Shown piece by piece: positions 1 to 8,600 of a stretch of 64,000 bases of DNA. The translations under genes and the position numbers were made by a program. Each line of letters opens with the position of its first letter. Position 1 is the stretch's first letter. Source of the DNA: ZC4RG30 sp049841155 (lineage in GTDB: Bacteria > Pseudomonadota > Gammaproteobacteria > Steroidobacterales > Steroidobacteraceae); contig JASGHI010000001.1 in NCBI GenBank assembly GCA_049841155.1, forward strand, positions 65,569 through 129,568, in the 5' to 3' direction. A model generated the notes under the pieces. That model did no database searches, was not told the origin of the DNA, and saw only the letters and a program-made list of their open reading frames with translations.

Positions 1-96
1 GATCGAAGACGGTTGCGCATCCGCGGCAGGCGCGAGGCCAGCGCCGGCCAGCATCAGGGGAAGCATCAGCAAGGCAAGGCAGTGGCGGCGGAGCAT
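1..96 (-). CDS. Secreted protein, N-terminal fragment (cut by window edge)
   Basis: Only the first 32 codons are present; the gene continues beyond base 1. The translation begins MLRRHCLALLMLPLMLAG and continues into an Ala-rich stretch ending in ADAQ, which reads as a classical Sec signal peptide: Arg-Arg n-region, hydrophobic core, A-x-A-like cleavage site near residues 25-28. The gene is divergent from the glycine-cleavage operon. The mature protein is not visible, so no function can be given. Confidence 0.55.
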   Translation of the reverse strand, partial: MLRRHCLALLMLPLMLAGAGLAPAADAQPSSI

Positions 97-178
97 CGAA
101 GGCACCTCAGGCTTGTCAAGAACCGCGCAACATTAGCCGCCAGGAGGCATGCATTCCACTGGCGCGGCCGGCATCCTG

Positions 179-207
179 ATGACAGTGCAGGGGGGAGTTG
201 CTATCCT
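179..207 (+). promoter_or_regulatory. Putative sigma-70 promoter of the gcv operon
   Basis: A -35-like ATGACA (179-184) and a -10-like TATCCT (202-207) are separated by exactly 17 bases. Transcription would begin at about 213-215, immediately before the first glycine aptamer. Assigned by eye; the positional fit with the riboswitch is the main support. Confidence 0.5.
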
Positions 208-214
208 TCCGCGC

Positions 215-428
215 AGCTAGAAGAGAGCCCTTTTTTTGAGGGCCACCGAAGGCGAAGGCAGGCGGATTGCACTCCTGCCGAACGCTCAGGTAACGAGGAC
301 TGGCTAACGCCCGATGCGGCGTTCCGGGCTGGAGAGAGACCTGCCTCGAGCAGGTCCGCCGAAGGGGCAAGCGGGTGCTCGGGCTTTTGCCGGGCGCCAG
401 GCGAATCTCTCAGGTAAAGCGGACAGCA
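215..428 (+). ncRNA. Tandem glycine riboswitch (two aptamers)
   Basis: Two successive glycine-aptamer cores are visible. Aptamer 1 (about 216-304) has AGAGAG, then CACCGAAGGCGAA, then CGCTCAGGTAACGAGGAC. Aptamer 2 (about 325-427) has GGAGAGA, then CCGCCGAAGGGGCAA, then TCTCTCAGGTAAAGCGGACAG. These match the conserved gcvT-motif blocks, and a short linker joins them in the usual tandem form. The RNA lies in the leader of gcvTHP, so glycine is expected to turn on the cleavage system. I did not resolve the expression platform; only about 75 bases separate aptamer 2 from the probable gcvT start. Confidence 0.93.
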
Positions 429-502
429 CGGTCAGGTCGATGTGGATGCGCCTGGATCGGCGCGTTCATGTCATGGATTTGACGTGTACAGGGGCTTTTC
501 CC

Positions 503-1639
503 GTGTCCAGCTCTCAGCAGTCCGCAACATTGGCGAATACGCCGCTGGTCTCCCTGCATCTGGAACTCGGCGCGCGGCTCGTTCCCTTTGCCGGCTACCA
601 GATGCCGGTGTCGTATCCGGCGGGAATCATCGCCGAGCATCATGCCTGCCGCAGCCGTGCTGCACTCTTCGATGTCTCGCACATGGGGCAGGTGCTGCTG
701 TCGGGCAGCGATGCCGTGCGCGCGCTGGAGACGCTGGTGCCGGCCGACATCATGGGGCTGGCGCCCGACCGGCAACGCTATGGATTCCTGACCACCGCGG
801 ATGGCGGCATTCTGGACGACATCATGGTGGTGCGCCGCGATGCCGGCCTGATGCTCATCGTCAATGCCGGCAACAAGGCCGCTGCCCTGGATCATCTGCG
901 CTCATCCATCGGGGATCGCTGCAATATCACCCTGCTGGAGGACCGGGCGCTGCTGGCGCTGCAGGGTCCGGCCGCGGCCGGCGTGATGCAGCGGCATGCG
1001 CCGGAGCTGCCGCGCTTGTCCTTCATGAGCGGCACTGCGGTCGTCATTGAGGGAATCCCCTGCTATGCCACGCGTTCGGGCTACACGGGCGAGGACGGGT
1101 TCGAGATTTCGGTTCCCGCCGACCGTGCCATCGATCTGGCGCGGGTGCTTCTCGCCGCGCCGGAAGTCGTGCCCGCCGGTCTCGGTGCACGCGACACATT
1201 GCGGCTGGAAGCCGGGCTCTGCCTGCACGGCAACGACATCGGTCTCGACACCACGCCGGTCGAAGCGGGGCTGGCATGGGCCATCCCGCCCGTGCGCCGG
1301 CCCGGCGGCGAACGTGCCGGCGGCTATCCGGGCGCGGAAGTGATCGCGCGCCAGCTTGCCCATCCTCCCGCGCGCAAGAGGGTCGGTCTGGTCGTGGATG
1401 GCCGCATGCCGGTCCGTGCCGGGACATCTCTGATGGTGGATGGCGTGGAAGCCGGCAGTGTCACCTCCGGCACCTTGTCGCCGATGCTGAACCAGCCCAT
1501 CGCGCTGGCCTACCTGCGGCGCGAATCCGCGGTGCCCGGAGCCGCGGTGCAGGCCGTTGTCCGGGGCAACCGCATCGGCCTGCGCGTGACGCCGCTGCCA
1601 TTCGTACCGCACCGTTATGTGCGCATTCCAGGAGTCTGA
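503..1639 (+). CDS. gcvT: Glycine cleavage system T protein (aminomethyltransferase)
   Basis: GcvT moves the methylene group from the aminomethyl-lipoyl arm of GcvH to tetrahydrofolate and releases ammonia. The protein shows the family N-terminus (PLVSLHLELGARLVPFAGYQ), the FDVSHMGQ block, the YTGEDGFEI block and the GLGARDTLRLEAGLCLHGND segment. The frame is open upstream through the second riboswitch aptamer, so the start must be internal. GTG at 503 is preferred because AGGGG lies about 8 bases upstream and the protein then begins close to where family members begin. ATG codons at 440 and 473 are alternatives. It is the first gene of a T-H-P operon, with gcvH 6 bases downstream. Confidence 0.93.
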   Translation: MSSSQQSATLANTPLVSLHLELGARLVPFAGYQMPVSYPAGIIAEHHACRSRAALFDVSHMGQVLLSGSDAVRALETLVPADIMGLAPDRQRYGFLTTADGGILDDIMVVRRDAGLMLIVNAGNKAAALDHLRSSIGDRCNITLLEDRALLALQGPAAAGVMQRHAPELPRLSFMSGTAVVIEGIPCYATRSGYTGEDGFEISVPADRAIDLARVLLAAPEVVPAGLGARDTLRLEAGLCLHGNDIGLDTTPVEAGLAWAIPPVRRPGGERAGGYPGAEVIARQLAHPPARKRVGLVVDGRMPVRAGTSLMVDGVEAGSVTSGTLSPMLNQPIALAYLRRESAVPGAAVQAVVRGNRIGLRVTPLPFVPHRYVRIPGV

Positions 1640-1645
1640 AAGCAA

Positions 1646-2020
1646 ATGACGATCCGTTACACGCGTGAGCACGAATGGCTCGACTACGCCGATCCGGCGC
1701 AGGCCACGGTCGGCATCACCGCTCATGCCAGCTCCGCGCTGGGCGACATCGTATATGTCGAGCTGCCCGAAGTCGGCGCCAGACTGGAGAAGGGCGCAGT
1801 CGCCGGCGCCATCGAGTCGGTGAAGGCCGCTTCCGATCTCTATTCGCCGGCGGCGGGTGAGGTGGTCGAGGTCAACGAAGCCCTGCGCGCCGATCCGGCA
1901 CTGGCCAATGCCGATCCGGAAGGAGAAGGATGGTTCTTCCGGATCAGGCTGGAGGATGCCGGCGACGCGGACTCCCTGCTCGACCGGGCGGCCTACGAGA
2001 AGCTGATCGCAGCGCTTTGA
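1646..2020 (+). CDS. gcvH: Glycine cleavage system H protein
   Basis: This is the lipoyl carrier that shuttles the aminomethyl intermediate between GcvP, GcvT and the dihydrolipoamide dehydrogenase. It is 124 aa, a normal family length. The lipoylation motif ESVKAASDLYSP is intact, with the modified lysine at residue 60. The fold landmarks GDIVYVELPEVG and the C-terminal EGEGWFFRIRLED are present. It lies between gcvT and gcvP with very short spacers, so the three are almost certainly cotranscribed under the glycine riboswitch. Confidence 0.97.
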   Translation: MTIRYTREHEWLDYADPAQATVGITAHASSALGDIVYVELPEVGARLEKGAVAGAIESVKAASDLYSPAAGEVVEVNEALRADPALANADPEGEGWFFRIRLEDAGDADSLLDRAAYEKLIAAL

Positions 2021-2022
2021 AC

Positions 2023-4938
2023 ATGCCCATCTCCCCTGATATCGGCGCCGACGCCGAATCGGCCGCTGCCTTTGCCGGCCGGCACATCGGTCTTTCCGCC
2101 GCCGATGAAACCTCGATGCTGCATGCGATCGGCGCCGCGTCGCGCCGCGCGCTCATCGACGCCATTGTTCCGGCATCCATCGTTGATGCGCAGGCGCCGC
2201 GGCTGCCTGCTGCGGCCAGCGAACCGGCGGCACTGGACGAACTGCGGGCCATCGCCGCGAAGAACCGTGTCCTGGCCAGCTGCATCGGGCAGGGCTATTA
2301 CGGTACGGCAACGCCCGGCGTCATCCTGCGCAACATTCTCGAAAGCCCCGCCTGGTATACGGCCTATACCCCCTATCAGGCGGAGATATCGCAGGGCAGG
2401 CTGGAAGCGCTGCTGAATTTCCAGACCATGGTCACCGACATCACGGCGATGGATGTCGCGAATGCGTCGATGCTGGACGAGGCGACGGCGGCTGCCGAAG
2501 CGATGGCGATGGCGCTGCGGATACAGAAGAACGTGGAGGCATCCCGCCGCCGCATCTTCGTCGCGGACGATGTGCTGCCGCAGACCATCGCGGTGCTGAA
2601 GACCCGCGCGCGGCCGCTCGATGTGGAGGTGATTGTCGGGCCGGCCGAAGAGGCGGCGACTGCCGATACGTATGCGGTGCTGCTGCAGTATCCCGGCGTC
2701 AATGGCGAAGTGCGCGACCTGCGGGCCATCAGTGAGGCCGTGCATGGACGCGGCGGCCTGGTCATCGTGGCAGCCGATCTGCTGGCGCTGACCCTGCTGG
2801 TGCCGCCCGGGGAGCAGGGTGCGGACATCTGCGTGGGAACGACGCAGCGTTTCGGAATGCCGATGGGCTGCGGCGGTCCGCATGCCGCGTACATGGCAAC
2901 GCGCGACGACTGGAAGCGGAATCTGCCCGGCCGCCTGGTCGGCGTGAGCATCGATGCCGCCGGCAAGCCGGCTTTGCGGCTGGCGCTGCAGACGCGCGAG
3001 CAGCACATCCGCAGGGACAAGGCCACGTCGAACATCTGCACTGCACAGGTGTTGCCTGCGGTCGTGGCCAGCATGTACGCCGTCTATCATGGCCGGGAAG
3101 GTCTGGTGCGGATTGCGCGCCGCGTTTCGCAGCTGACCGCGGTTCTGGCCGAAGGCCTGCGCTCGATGGGCATTGGCGTGATCAATCGCCATGCATTCGA
3201 TACGGTGGCGATCCGCACCGGCCGGAGCACCGACGCCCTGCTGCAGGCCGCCATGGAGCGTGGAATCAACCTGCGGCGGGCGGCGGCGGATGCACTCGGC
3301 ATCAGCCTCGATGAAACGACGACCCGCGAGGTCATCGAGAGCATATGGGCAGCCGCATGCGCGGCGGGCTTCGGCGGTGGAGCGGTTCCCGCGTGGGAGC
3401 AGGCCTGCCGCAGCGCTCCCCTGCTGCTGCCGGCCGGAATGCTTCGAAGCAGCGATTTCCTCACGCATCCCACCTTTTCCCGCCACCGCACCGAAACGCA
3501 GATGCTGCGCTACCTGCGGCGGCTGGCCGACAAGGATCTGGCGCTGGACAGGACGATGATCCCGCTGGGCTCGTGCACCATGAAGCTCAATGCCACGAGC
3601 GAGATGCTGCCGATGACCTGGCCGGAATTCGCCAACGTTCATCCTTTTGCCCCCGCTGCACAACTGGAAGGTTATGCGGAACTGGCGCGCCAGCTCGGGC
3701 TGTGGCTTGCCGAAGTAACGGGGTATGCGGGTGTGAGCTTGCAGCCCAATGCGGGCTCGCAGGGTGAATATGCCGGACTGCTCGCCATCCGCGCCTGGCA
3801 TGAGGCGCGTGGCGATGCGGCGCGCAAGGTGTGCCTCATTCCCGAGTCCGCGCATGGCACCAATCCGGCCAGCGCACAGATGGCGGGGATGCAGGTCGTG
3901 GTGGTCAAGTGCGATGCGCAGGGCAATGTCGACATGGCCGACCTTGCGGCCAAGTGCCAGCAGCATGCGGCAACGCTCGCGGCCATCATGATCACCTATC
4001 CATCCACCTACGGCATCTACGACCGGCAGGTGAAGGACATCTGCGCCGTCGTGCGTCGGCACGGCGGCCGCGTCTATGTCGATGGCGCGAACATGAATGC
4101 GCTCGCCGGCATCGCGGCTCCGGGCCGGTTCGGCGGCGATGTCAGCCACATCAACCTGCACAAGACCTTCTGCATTCCCCACGGCGGCGGCGGGCCGGGC
4201 GTGGGCCCGGTGTGTGTGGCGGAGGATCTGCTGCCCTTCCTGCCGGCCGATCCGGTTCAGGACCGCGCAGCCGGCAAGACGCCGGTGGGAGCGGTGTCGG
4301 CGGCACCGCTGGGCAATGCCGCGGCATTGCCCATCAGCTGGATGTACATCCGCATGATGGGTGCCGAAGGCCTGCGCCGCGCGACGGAGGCGGCAATCCT
4401 GGCGGCCAACTACGTCGCGGCGAGGCTCGCACCCCACTTCGAGATCCACTTCAGCGCGAACATCGAAGGCATCGTCGGCGGTGGAGTCGCGCATGAGTGC
4501 ATCGTCGATCTGCGCGGCTTCAAGGATTCGGGCGGCATCAGCGCCGAGGATGTCGCCAAGCGTCTCATCGACTACGGCTTCCATGCGCCGACGCTGAGTT
4601 TTCCGGTGGCCGGAACGCTGATGGTCGAGCCCACGGAAAGCGAATCCCTGGCCGAGCTGGACCGCTTCTGCGATGCGATGATCGCGATCCGCGCCGAGAT
4701 CGCGAAGGTGGAGCGCGGTGAATGGGATCGCAACGACAATCCCCTGCGCAATGCGCCGCACACGGCCGAAGCGCTGGTTGCCGACGGTTGGCAGCACGCC
4801 TACGGGCGTGAGCAAGCGGCCTATCCGGTGAAGTCGCTGCGCGCGGACAAGTACTGGCCGCCGGTGGCGCGCGTGGACAATGTGTGGGGAGACCGGAACA
4901 TCAGCTGCTCCTGTCCGCCGGTATCCGACTATCAGTGA
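2023..4938 (+). CDS. gcvP: Glycine dehydrogenase (decarboxylating), P protein
   Basis: The PLP enzyme decarboxylates glycine and loads the residue onto GcvH. At 971 aa it is the single-chain (fused alpha-beta) form. The PLP-lysine motif HINLHKTFCIPHGGGGPG is present with the lysine near residue 714, and the N-terminal half carries FAGRHIG and YTPYQAEISQGRLE. The frame is open further upstream inside gcvH, but ATG 2023, two bases after the gcvH stop, gives the normal N-terminus. The 3' end overlaps the convergent glycosylase-like gene by 7 bases. Confidence 0.97.
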   Translation: MPISPDIGADAESAAAFAGRHIGLSAADETSMLHAIGAASRRALIDAIVPASIVDAQAPRLPAAASEPAALDELRAIAAKNRVLASCIGQGYYGTATPGVILRNILESPAWYTAYTPYQAEISQGRLEALLNFQTMVTDITAMDVANASMLDEATAAAEAMAMALRIQKNVEASRRRIFVADDVLPQTIAVLKTRARPLDVEVIVGPAEEAATADTYAVLLQYPGVNGEVRDLRAISEAVHGRGGLVIVAADLLALTLLVPPGEQGADICVGTTQRFGMPMGCGGPHAAYMATRDDWKRNLPGRLVGVSIDAAGKPALRLALQTREQHIRRDKATSNICTAQVLPAVVASMYAVYHGREGLVRIARRVSQLTAVLAEGLRSMGIGVINRHAFDTVAIRTGRSTDALLQAAMERGINLRRAAADALGISLDETTTREVIESIWAAACAAGFGGGAVPAWEQACRSAPLLLPAGMLRSSDFLTHPTFSRHRTETQMLRYLRRLADKDLALDRTMIPLGSCTMKLNATSEMLPMTWPEFANVHPFAPAAQLEGYAELARQLGLWLAEVTGYAGVSLQPNAGSQGEYAGLLAIRAWHEARGDAARKVCLIPESAHGTNPASAQMAGMQVVVVKCDAQGNVDMADLAAKCQQHAATLAAIMITYPSTYGIYDRQVKDICAVVRRHGGRVYVDGANMNALAGIAAPGRFGGDVSHINLHKTFCIPHGGGGPGVGPVCVAEDLLPFLPADPVQDRAAGKTPVGAVSAAPLGNAAALPISWMYIRMMGAEGLRRATEAAILAANYVAARLAPHFEIHFSANIEGIVGGGVAHECIVDLRGFKDSGGISAEDVAKRLIDYGFHAPTLSFPVAGTLMVEPTESESLAELDRFCDAMIAIRAEIAKVERGEWDRNDNPLRNAPHTAEALVADGWQHAYGREQAAYPVKSLRADKYWPPVARVDNVWGDRNISCSCPPVSDYQ

Positions 4939-5522
4939 GTGGTGCGCAGAATGGCCGACACGCGCCGCTGCAGCTGCGGGATCAGCTCTGATTCGAACCA
5001 GGGATTGCGGCGCAGCCACAGATTGTTGCGCGGGCTGGGATGCGGCAGAGGCACCACGGCCGGCCAGAAATCGCGCCACCGCCTCACCACGTCGGTGACG
5101 CCGCCGCGGGCGCCGGGCAGATGCCAGGCCATGGCGTAGCGGCCGATCACCAGCGTCAGCTGCACATTCGGCAATCCCGCCAGCACCCGCGCCCGCCACG
5201 CGGGCGCACACTCGGGCCGTGGCGGAAGGTCACCGCCGTTGCCACGGCCCGGATAGCAGAAACCCATGGGCACGATGGCAATGCACTGTTCGTCGTAGAA
5301 CTCTTCTTCGGACACTTCGAGCCAGGCGCGCAGCCGCTCGCCGCTGGCATCCGTGAACGGCCGCCCCGACTCGTGGACTTTCCGGCCCGGTGCCTGCGCG
5401 GCAATCAGGATGCGCGCCTGCGGGCCGGCCTGCATGACGGGCCGCGCGCCCAGCGGCAGATGCGGTTCGCACAGCCGGCAGCGCCGGATCTGCCGGATGG
5501 TGTTTTTCAGTGAGGAAGTCAT
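4932..5522 (-). CDS. Uracil-DNA glycosylase family protein
   Basis: The 196-aa protein has a UDG-superfamily layout. It carries an N-terminal CRLC pair, motif A as LIAAQAPGRKVHESG followed by PFTDASGERLRAWL, and a C-terminal motif B as PHPSPRNNLWLRRNPWF. Family members remove uracil or related damaged bases from DNA. Only two cysteines are seen near the N-terminus, so the four-Cys iron-sulfur cluster of family 4 enzymes is not evident. ATG 5522 was chosen because the frame upstream runs through the DUF488 gene. It is convergent with gcvP and divergent from the gene at 5550. Confidence 0.85.
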   Translation of the reverse strand: MTSSLKNTIRQIRRCRLCEPHLPLGARPVMQAGPQARILIAAQAPGRKVHESGRPFTDASGERLRAWLEVSEEEFYDEQCIAIVPMGFCYPGRGNGGDLPPRPECAPAWRARVLAGLPNVQLTLVIGRYAMAWHLPGARGGVTDVVRRWRDFWPAVVPLPHPSPRNNLWLRRNPWFESELIPQLQRRVSAILRTTH

Positions 5523-5549
5523 GGGGATTGCGAGTACACTAAAAGCGAG

Positions 5550-5909
5550 ATGAAGCTCAGGATCAAGCGGGTCTATGAGCGGCCGGCCGATGCGGATGGA
5601 GTGCGCGTACTCGTCGACAGGCTGTGGCCGCGGGGCCTGTCGAAAGCCAATGCGCGCGTCGATGTCTGGCTGAAGGACATTGCTCCCAGCACGCAGCTGC
5701 GCGAGTGGTTCGGCCATGATCCGCGCAAGTGGGCCGAATTCCGGAAGCGGTATCGCACCGAACTGGGCAGCAACCACGAGCCGGTCGCGCTGCTGGAGCA
5801 GCAGATGAAGAAAGCCACCGTAACGCTGGTTTACGGCGCCAAGGATGACCTGCACAACAATGCAGTCGTCCTGATGGAATTCCTGGGTCATTCCAAAGGT
5901 GATGCATGA
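5550..5909 (+). CDS. DUF488 domain protein (YeaO-like)
   Basis: The 119-aa protein begins MKLRIKRVYERP and contains GVRVLVDRLWPRGLSK, the signature of DUF488/YeaO proteins, plus a basic HDPRKWAEFRKRY stretch and a C-terminal TLVYGAKDDLHNNAVVL. The biochemical role of the family is unknown. It starts a run of five genes whose ends overlap by one to four bases or nearly touch (DUF488, rhodanese, lipoprotein, GST, mltA), which suggests cotranscription and translational coupling. Confidence 0.88.
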   Translation: MKLRIKRVYERPADADGVRVLVDRLWPRGLSKANARVDVWLKDIAPSTQLREWFGHDPRKWAEFRKRYRTELGSNHEPVALLEQQMKKATVTLVYGAKDDLHNNAVVLMEFLGHSKGDA

Positions 5910-6286
5910 CGGGCAAGACTGCGGCGGAGCTGGTCCGGGAGGCCAGGAGCGGCATAGAGAACCTGACGCCGGACCAGGTGCAGGCCGAGCTTGCTGCGGG
6001 CAATGCCACGCTGGTGGATGTGCGCGATGCGCCGGAGCTGGCCGGCGGCACCATTCGCGGATCCCTCCATGCCTCGCGCGGCATGCTCGAGTTTTACGCG
6101 GATCCTGCGAGTCCGCTGCACAAGCCCGGGCTCGACCCGGGCCGGCGCATCATCCTGCACTGCGCTTCCGGCGGCCGCTCGGCGCTGGCAGCCCAGACGC
6201 TGCACCAGCTCGGCTACCGCAACGTGGCGCACCTGGATGGCGGCTTCAAGGCATGGCAGGCTGCCGGCAAACCCGTCGATGCCTGA
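5906..6286 (+). CDS. Rhodanese-like sulfurtransferase
   Basis: A single rhodanese domain of 126 aa. It has the entry motif LVDVRDAPEL, the active-site loop HCASGGRS with the predicted catalytic cysteine, and the C-terminal HLDGGFKAW. Such proteins carry a persulfide on the loop cysteine and pass sulfur to acceptors. No signal peptide is seen, so it is probably cytoplasmic. Its ATG overlaps the preceding stop (ATGA at 5906). Confidence 0.93.
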   Translation: MTGKTAAELVREARSGIENLTPDQVQAELAAGNATLVDVRDAPELAGGTIRGSLHASRGMLEFYADPASPLHKPGLDPGRRIILHCASGGRSALAAQTLHQLGYRNVAHLDGGFKAWQAAGKPVDA

Positions 6287-6290
6287 ACCC

Positions 6291-6635
6291 ATGTCTGGCC
6301 GGATCAGCACCCGAAGCATGCTCGCCGTGGCTCTTCTTCCCGGTCTTGCGGCATGCAGCGATCCTCCCGCGCGTCCCATCGCGTACCGGGGCGAGTACCA
6401 CTATGACGCGGGCGGCGGCCATCTGGTGCAGGCGGGTGTGGAAGCCAGGATATGCATCCGCGATGCGGACATGACGCCGGCCATCCAGCCGGAGTTCGTC
6501 GCGACGGGAGGCCGGTCCGAAGTGGTGGTGCGCGGCCTTCTGAGCGCGCGCGGCCGCTATGGACCCGAAGGTGTGTGCAACTATGAGCTGACGCGCTCGG
6601 AGCTTCTGGGCGTAGGCAAACGAATGGAGCGGTGA
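6291..6635 (+). CDS. Putative lipoprotein, unknown function
   Basis: The 114-aa product begins MSGRISTRSMLAVALLPG and reaches the lipobox LAAC, followed by Ser-Asp-Pro-Pro. The mature part contains the repeated-looking AYRGEYHYDAGGGHLV and a beta-rich segment with two cysteines. I do not recognise a family. ATG 6291 gives the best n-region; ATG 6279, inside the rhodanese gene, is also possible. The stop overlaps the GST start (TGATG at 6633). Confidence 0.72.
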   Translation: MSGRISTRSMLAVALLPGLAACSDPPARPIAYRGEYHYDAGGGHLVQAGVEARICIRDADMTPAIQPEFVATGGRSEVVVRGLLSARGRYGPEGVCNYELTRSELLGVGKRMER

Positions 6636-7318
6636 TGTACGAACTGATCATTGCCAACAAGAACTACTCGTCCTGGTCGATGCGGCCCTGGGTGCTGATG
6701 CGTGCCGTGGACATTCCCTTCACCGAGCGCCTGCTTCCCTTCCACCTCAATCATGGCGCCGGCGACTTCCGCAGGTTCTCGCCCACCGGGCGTGTGCCCT
6801 GCCTCGTGGATGGCGAACTGCGCATATGGGATTCGCTGGCGATCACGGAATACCTCGCCGAGCGTCATGCCCAGGTCTGGCCCCCGGCCGCGGCGGCGCG
6901 CGCCTTCGCGCGCAGTGCCGCGGCGGAAATGCATTCCGGGTTCGGCGCCCTGCGCAGCCATTGTTCGGTGAATATCGGCTTGCGCCTGCGACTGCGGACG
7001 CAGCCGCCGGAGCTGGGCAAGGATCTTTCGCGGCTGCAGGAACTGTGGGCCGAAGGCCTGTCGCGTTTCGGCGGGCCCTGGCTTGCGGGTGATCGCTTCA
7101 CCGCGGCCGACGCGTTCTATGCGCCGGTGGCGACGCGTGTGCAGACCTGGAACCTGGAGGTCGATGCAACCTCGCGCGGCTATGCGGAGCGGCTGCTCGC
7201 GCATCCCGCGGTGAAGGAATGGATCGACGCCGGCGTGCGCGAGACGTTCCGTGACGAGGGCCACGACCGGGAGTGTCTCGCCCACGCGGAACTGCTGCAG
7301 GACCTGCGCAGTCGATGA
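6635..7318 (+). CDS. Glutathione S-transferase family protein
   Basis: The protein of 227 aa has a thioredoxin-like N-terminal domain (ELIIANKNYSSWSMRPWVLM, then GRVPCLVDGELRIWDSLAIT, with the Pro-Cys turn and the Asp-Ser glutathione-binding pair) and a helical C-terminal domain with GDRFTAADAFYAPV. The Ser residues in NYSSWS are likely catalytic in this Zeta/Beta-like subgroup. The substrate cannot be told. A GTG codon at 6632 is in frame, but ATG 6635 overlaps the upstream stop and is preferred. Confidence 0.92.
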   Translation: MYELIIANKNYSSWSMRPWVLMRAVDIPFTERLLPFHLNHGAGDFRRFSPTGRVPCLVDGELRIWDSLAITEYLAERHAQVWPPAAAARAFARSAAAEMHSGFGALRSHCSVNIGLRLRLRTQPPELGKDLSRLQELWAEGLSRFGGPWLAGDRFTAADAFYAPVATRVQTWNLEVDATSRGYAERLLAHPAVKEWIDAGVRETFRDEGHDRECLAHAELLQDLRSR

Positions 7319-8541
7319 GGGTCTGCGGGCGCGGCCGCGCCGGCAGCCTGCTGCTGTTCGGCATGCTGTTCATTGCGGCCTGCACGCCGACGCGCGTTGT
7401 GCAGCGCCCCGAGTCATCGCCGCAACAGCCTGAACCCCCGCCTGAGCCACCGCAGCTGCGCCTCGAAGCCGCCGACTGGAGCCAGCTGCCCGGCTGGGCG
7501 GCGGACTCGCTGCCGCAGGCCTGGCCGGCGCTGCTCGCCAGTTGTGCTGCGCCCCGCCTCGATACCGCTTTCGCGGGTACCTGCGGGCGTGCAAGGACTG
7601 TCCCGGGCGACGCGGCCGCGCTGCGCGCATTCATCGAGCGCGAATTGCGTCCCTGGCAACTGGTGTTCACGGAAAACGGCCAGACAGGCCGCGAGGGGTT
7701 GATCACCGGCTACTACGAACCCGTGCTGCGCGGCGCACGCCAGCGCGGCGGGGCCTACCAGACGCCGCTCTATGGTGTGCCGCCGGACCTGGTCACGGTG
7801 GACCTGGGCGCGCTGTACCCGGCCCTGCAGGGCGAGCGCGTGCGCGGGCGGCTGGAAGGCCGCCGCGTGGTGCCCTATCCGGACCGGGCGCAGCTGGCCG
7901 ATGGCCGGGCGCTGGCAGGGCGCGAGCTGCTGTGGGTGGATGATCCCGTGGATGCGTTCTTCCTGCAGATCCAGGGTTCCGGCCGCGTGCGTCTCACGGA
8001 TGGCAAGACCGTGCGCCTGGCCTTCGCCGACGTGAATGGCCATCCCTACAAGGCCATCGGGCGCTACCTCGTGGAGCGTGGCGAGCTTACGGTGGAGCAG
8101 GCCACGGCACCGGGCCTGCGCGAGTGGCTGCGCCTCAATCCGCAGCGCCGTGACGAAGTGCTCGCCAGCAATCCCAGCGTGGTGTTCTTCCGTGAGGAAC
8201 CGCTGGCCGATCCGGCGCTCGGGCCGCGCGGCGCGCTGGGCGCGCCGCTGACGGCCGGCCGTTCCGTGGCCGTCGATCCGCGCTGGCTGCCGCTGGGCGC
8301 ACCGCTGTTCCTCTCGACGACCCATCCGGTGACCGGCGCAGCGCTGCAACGGCTGGTGCTGGCGCAGGATACCGGCGGCGCGATCCGCGGAGCCCTGCGT
8401 GCCGACCTGTTCTTCGGGCTGGGTCCCGAGGCCGGCGATGTGGCGGGCCGGATGCGCCAGCCCGGCCGGATGTGGCTGCTGTGGCCGGCGGGAGCCGTGC
8501 CGGCGCTGCCCCGTCCGGCGGGAATTGCACCGCCGCGCTGA
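7315..8541 (+). CDS. mltA: Membrane-bound lytic murein transglycosylase A
   Basis: MltA cleaves peptidoglycan glycan strands to give 1,6-anhydro-muropeptides. The 408-aa protein has a lipobox (FIAAC) after a hydrophobic signal, then the MltA domain with FTENGQ, GLITGYYEPVL and IQGSGRVRL, and a C-terminal 3D domain with VLAQDTGGAIRG, which carries the catalytic aspartate. Its ATG overlaps the GST stop (ATGA at 7315). It ends the overlapped run that starts at 5550. Confidence 0.95.
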   Translation: MRVCGRGRAGSLLLFGMLFIAACTPTRVVQRPESSPQQPEPPPEPPQLRLEAADWSQLPGWAADSLPQAWPALLASCAAPRLDTAFAGTCGRARTVPGDAAALRAFIERELRPWQLVFTENGQTGREGLITGYYEPVLRGARQRGGAYQTPLYGVPPDLVTVDLGALYPALQGERVRGRLEGRRVVPYPDRAQLADGRALAGRELLWVDDPVDAFFLQIQGSGRVRLTDGKTVRLAFADVNGHPYKAIGRYLVERGELTVEQATAPGLREWLRLNPQRRDEVLASNPSVVFFREEPLADPALGPRGALGAPLTAGRSVAVDPRWLPLGAPLFLSTTHPVTGAALQRLVLAQDTGGAIRGALRADLFFGLGPEAGDVAGRMRQPGRMWLLWPAGAVPALPRPAGIAPPR

Positions 8542-8600
8542 GGTCTTTGCAGGCTTGGGGTACTCTAGGCCCAGGACAAATCCTGCAAGAGGGGAACGCG

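Noticed and set aside
1993..5211. 1072-codon open frame on the minus strand opposite gcvP
   Set aside because: Its translation is His/Arg/Ala-rich with no domain, and it lies opposite an intact gcvP and the glycosylase-like gene; it is a high-GC mirror of the codon bias.
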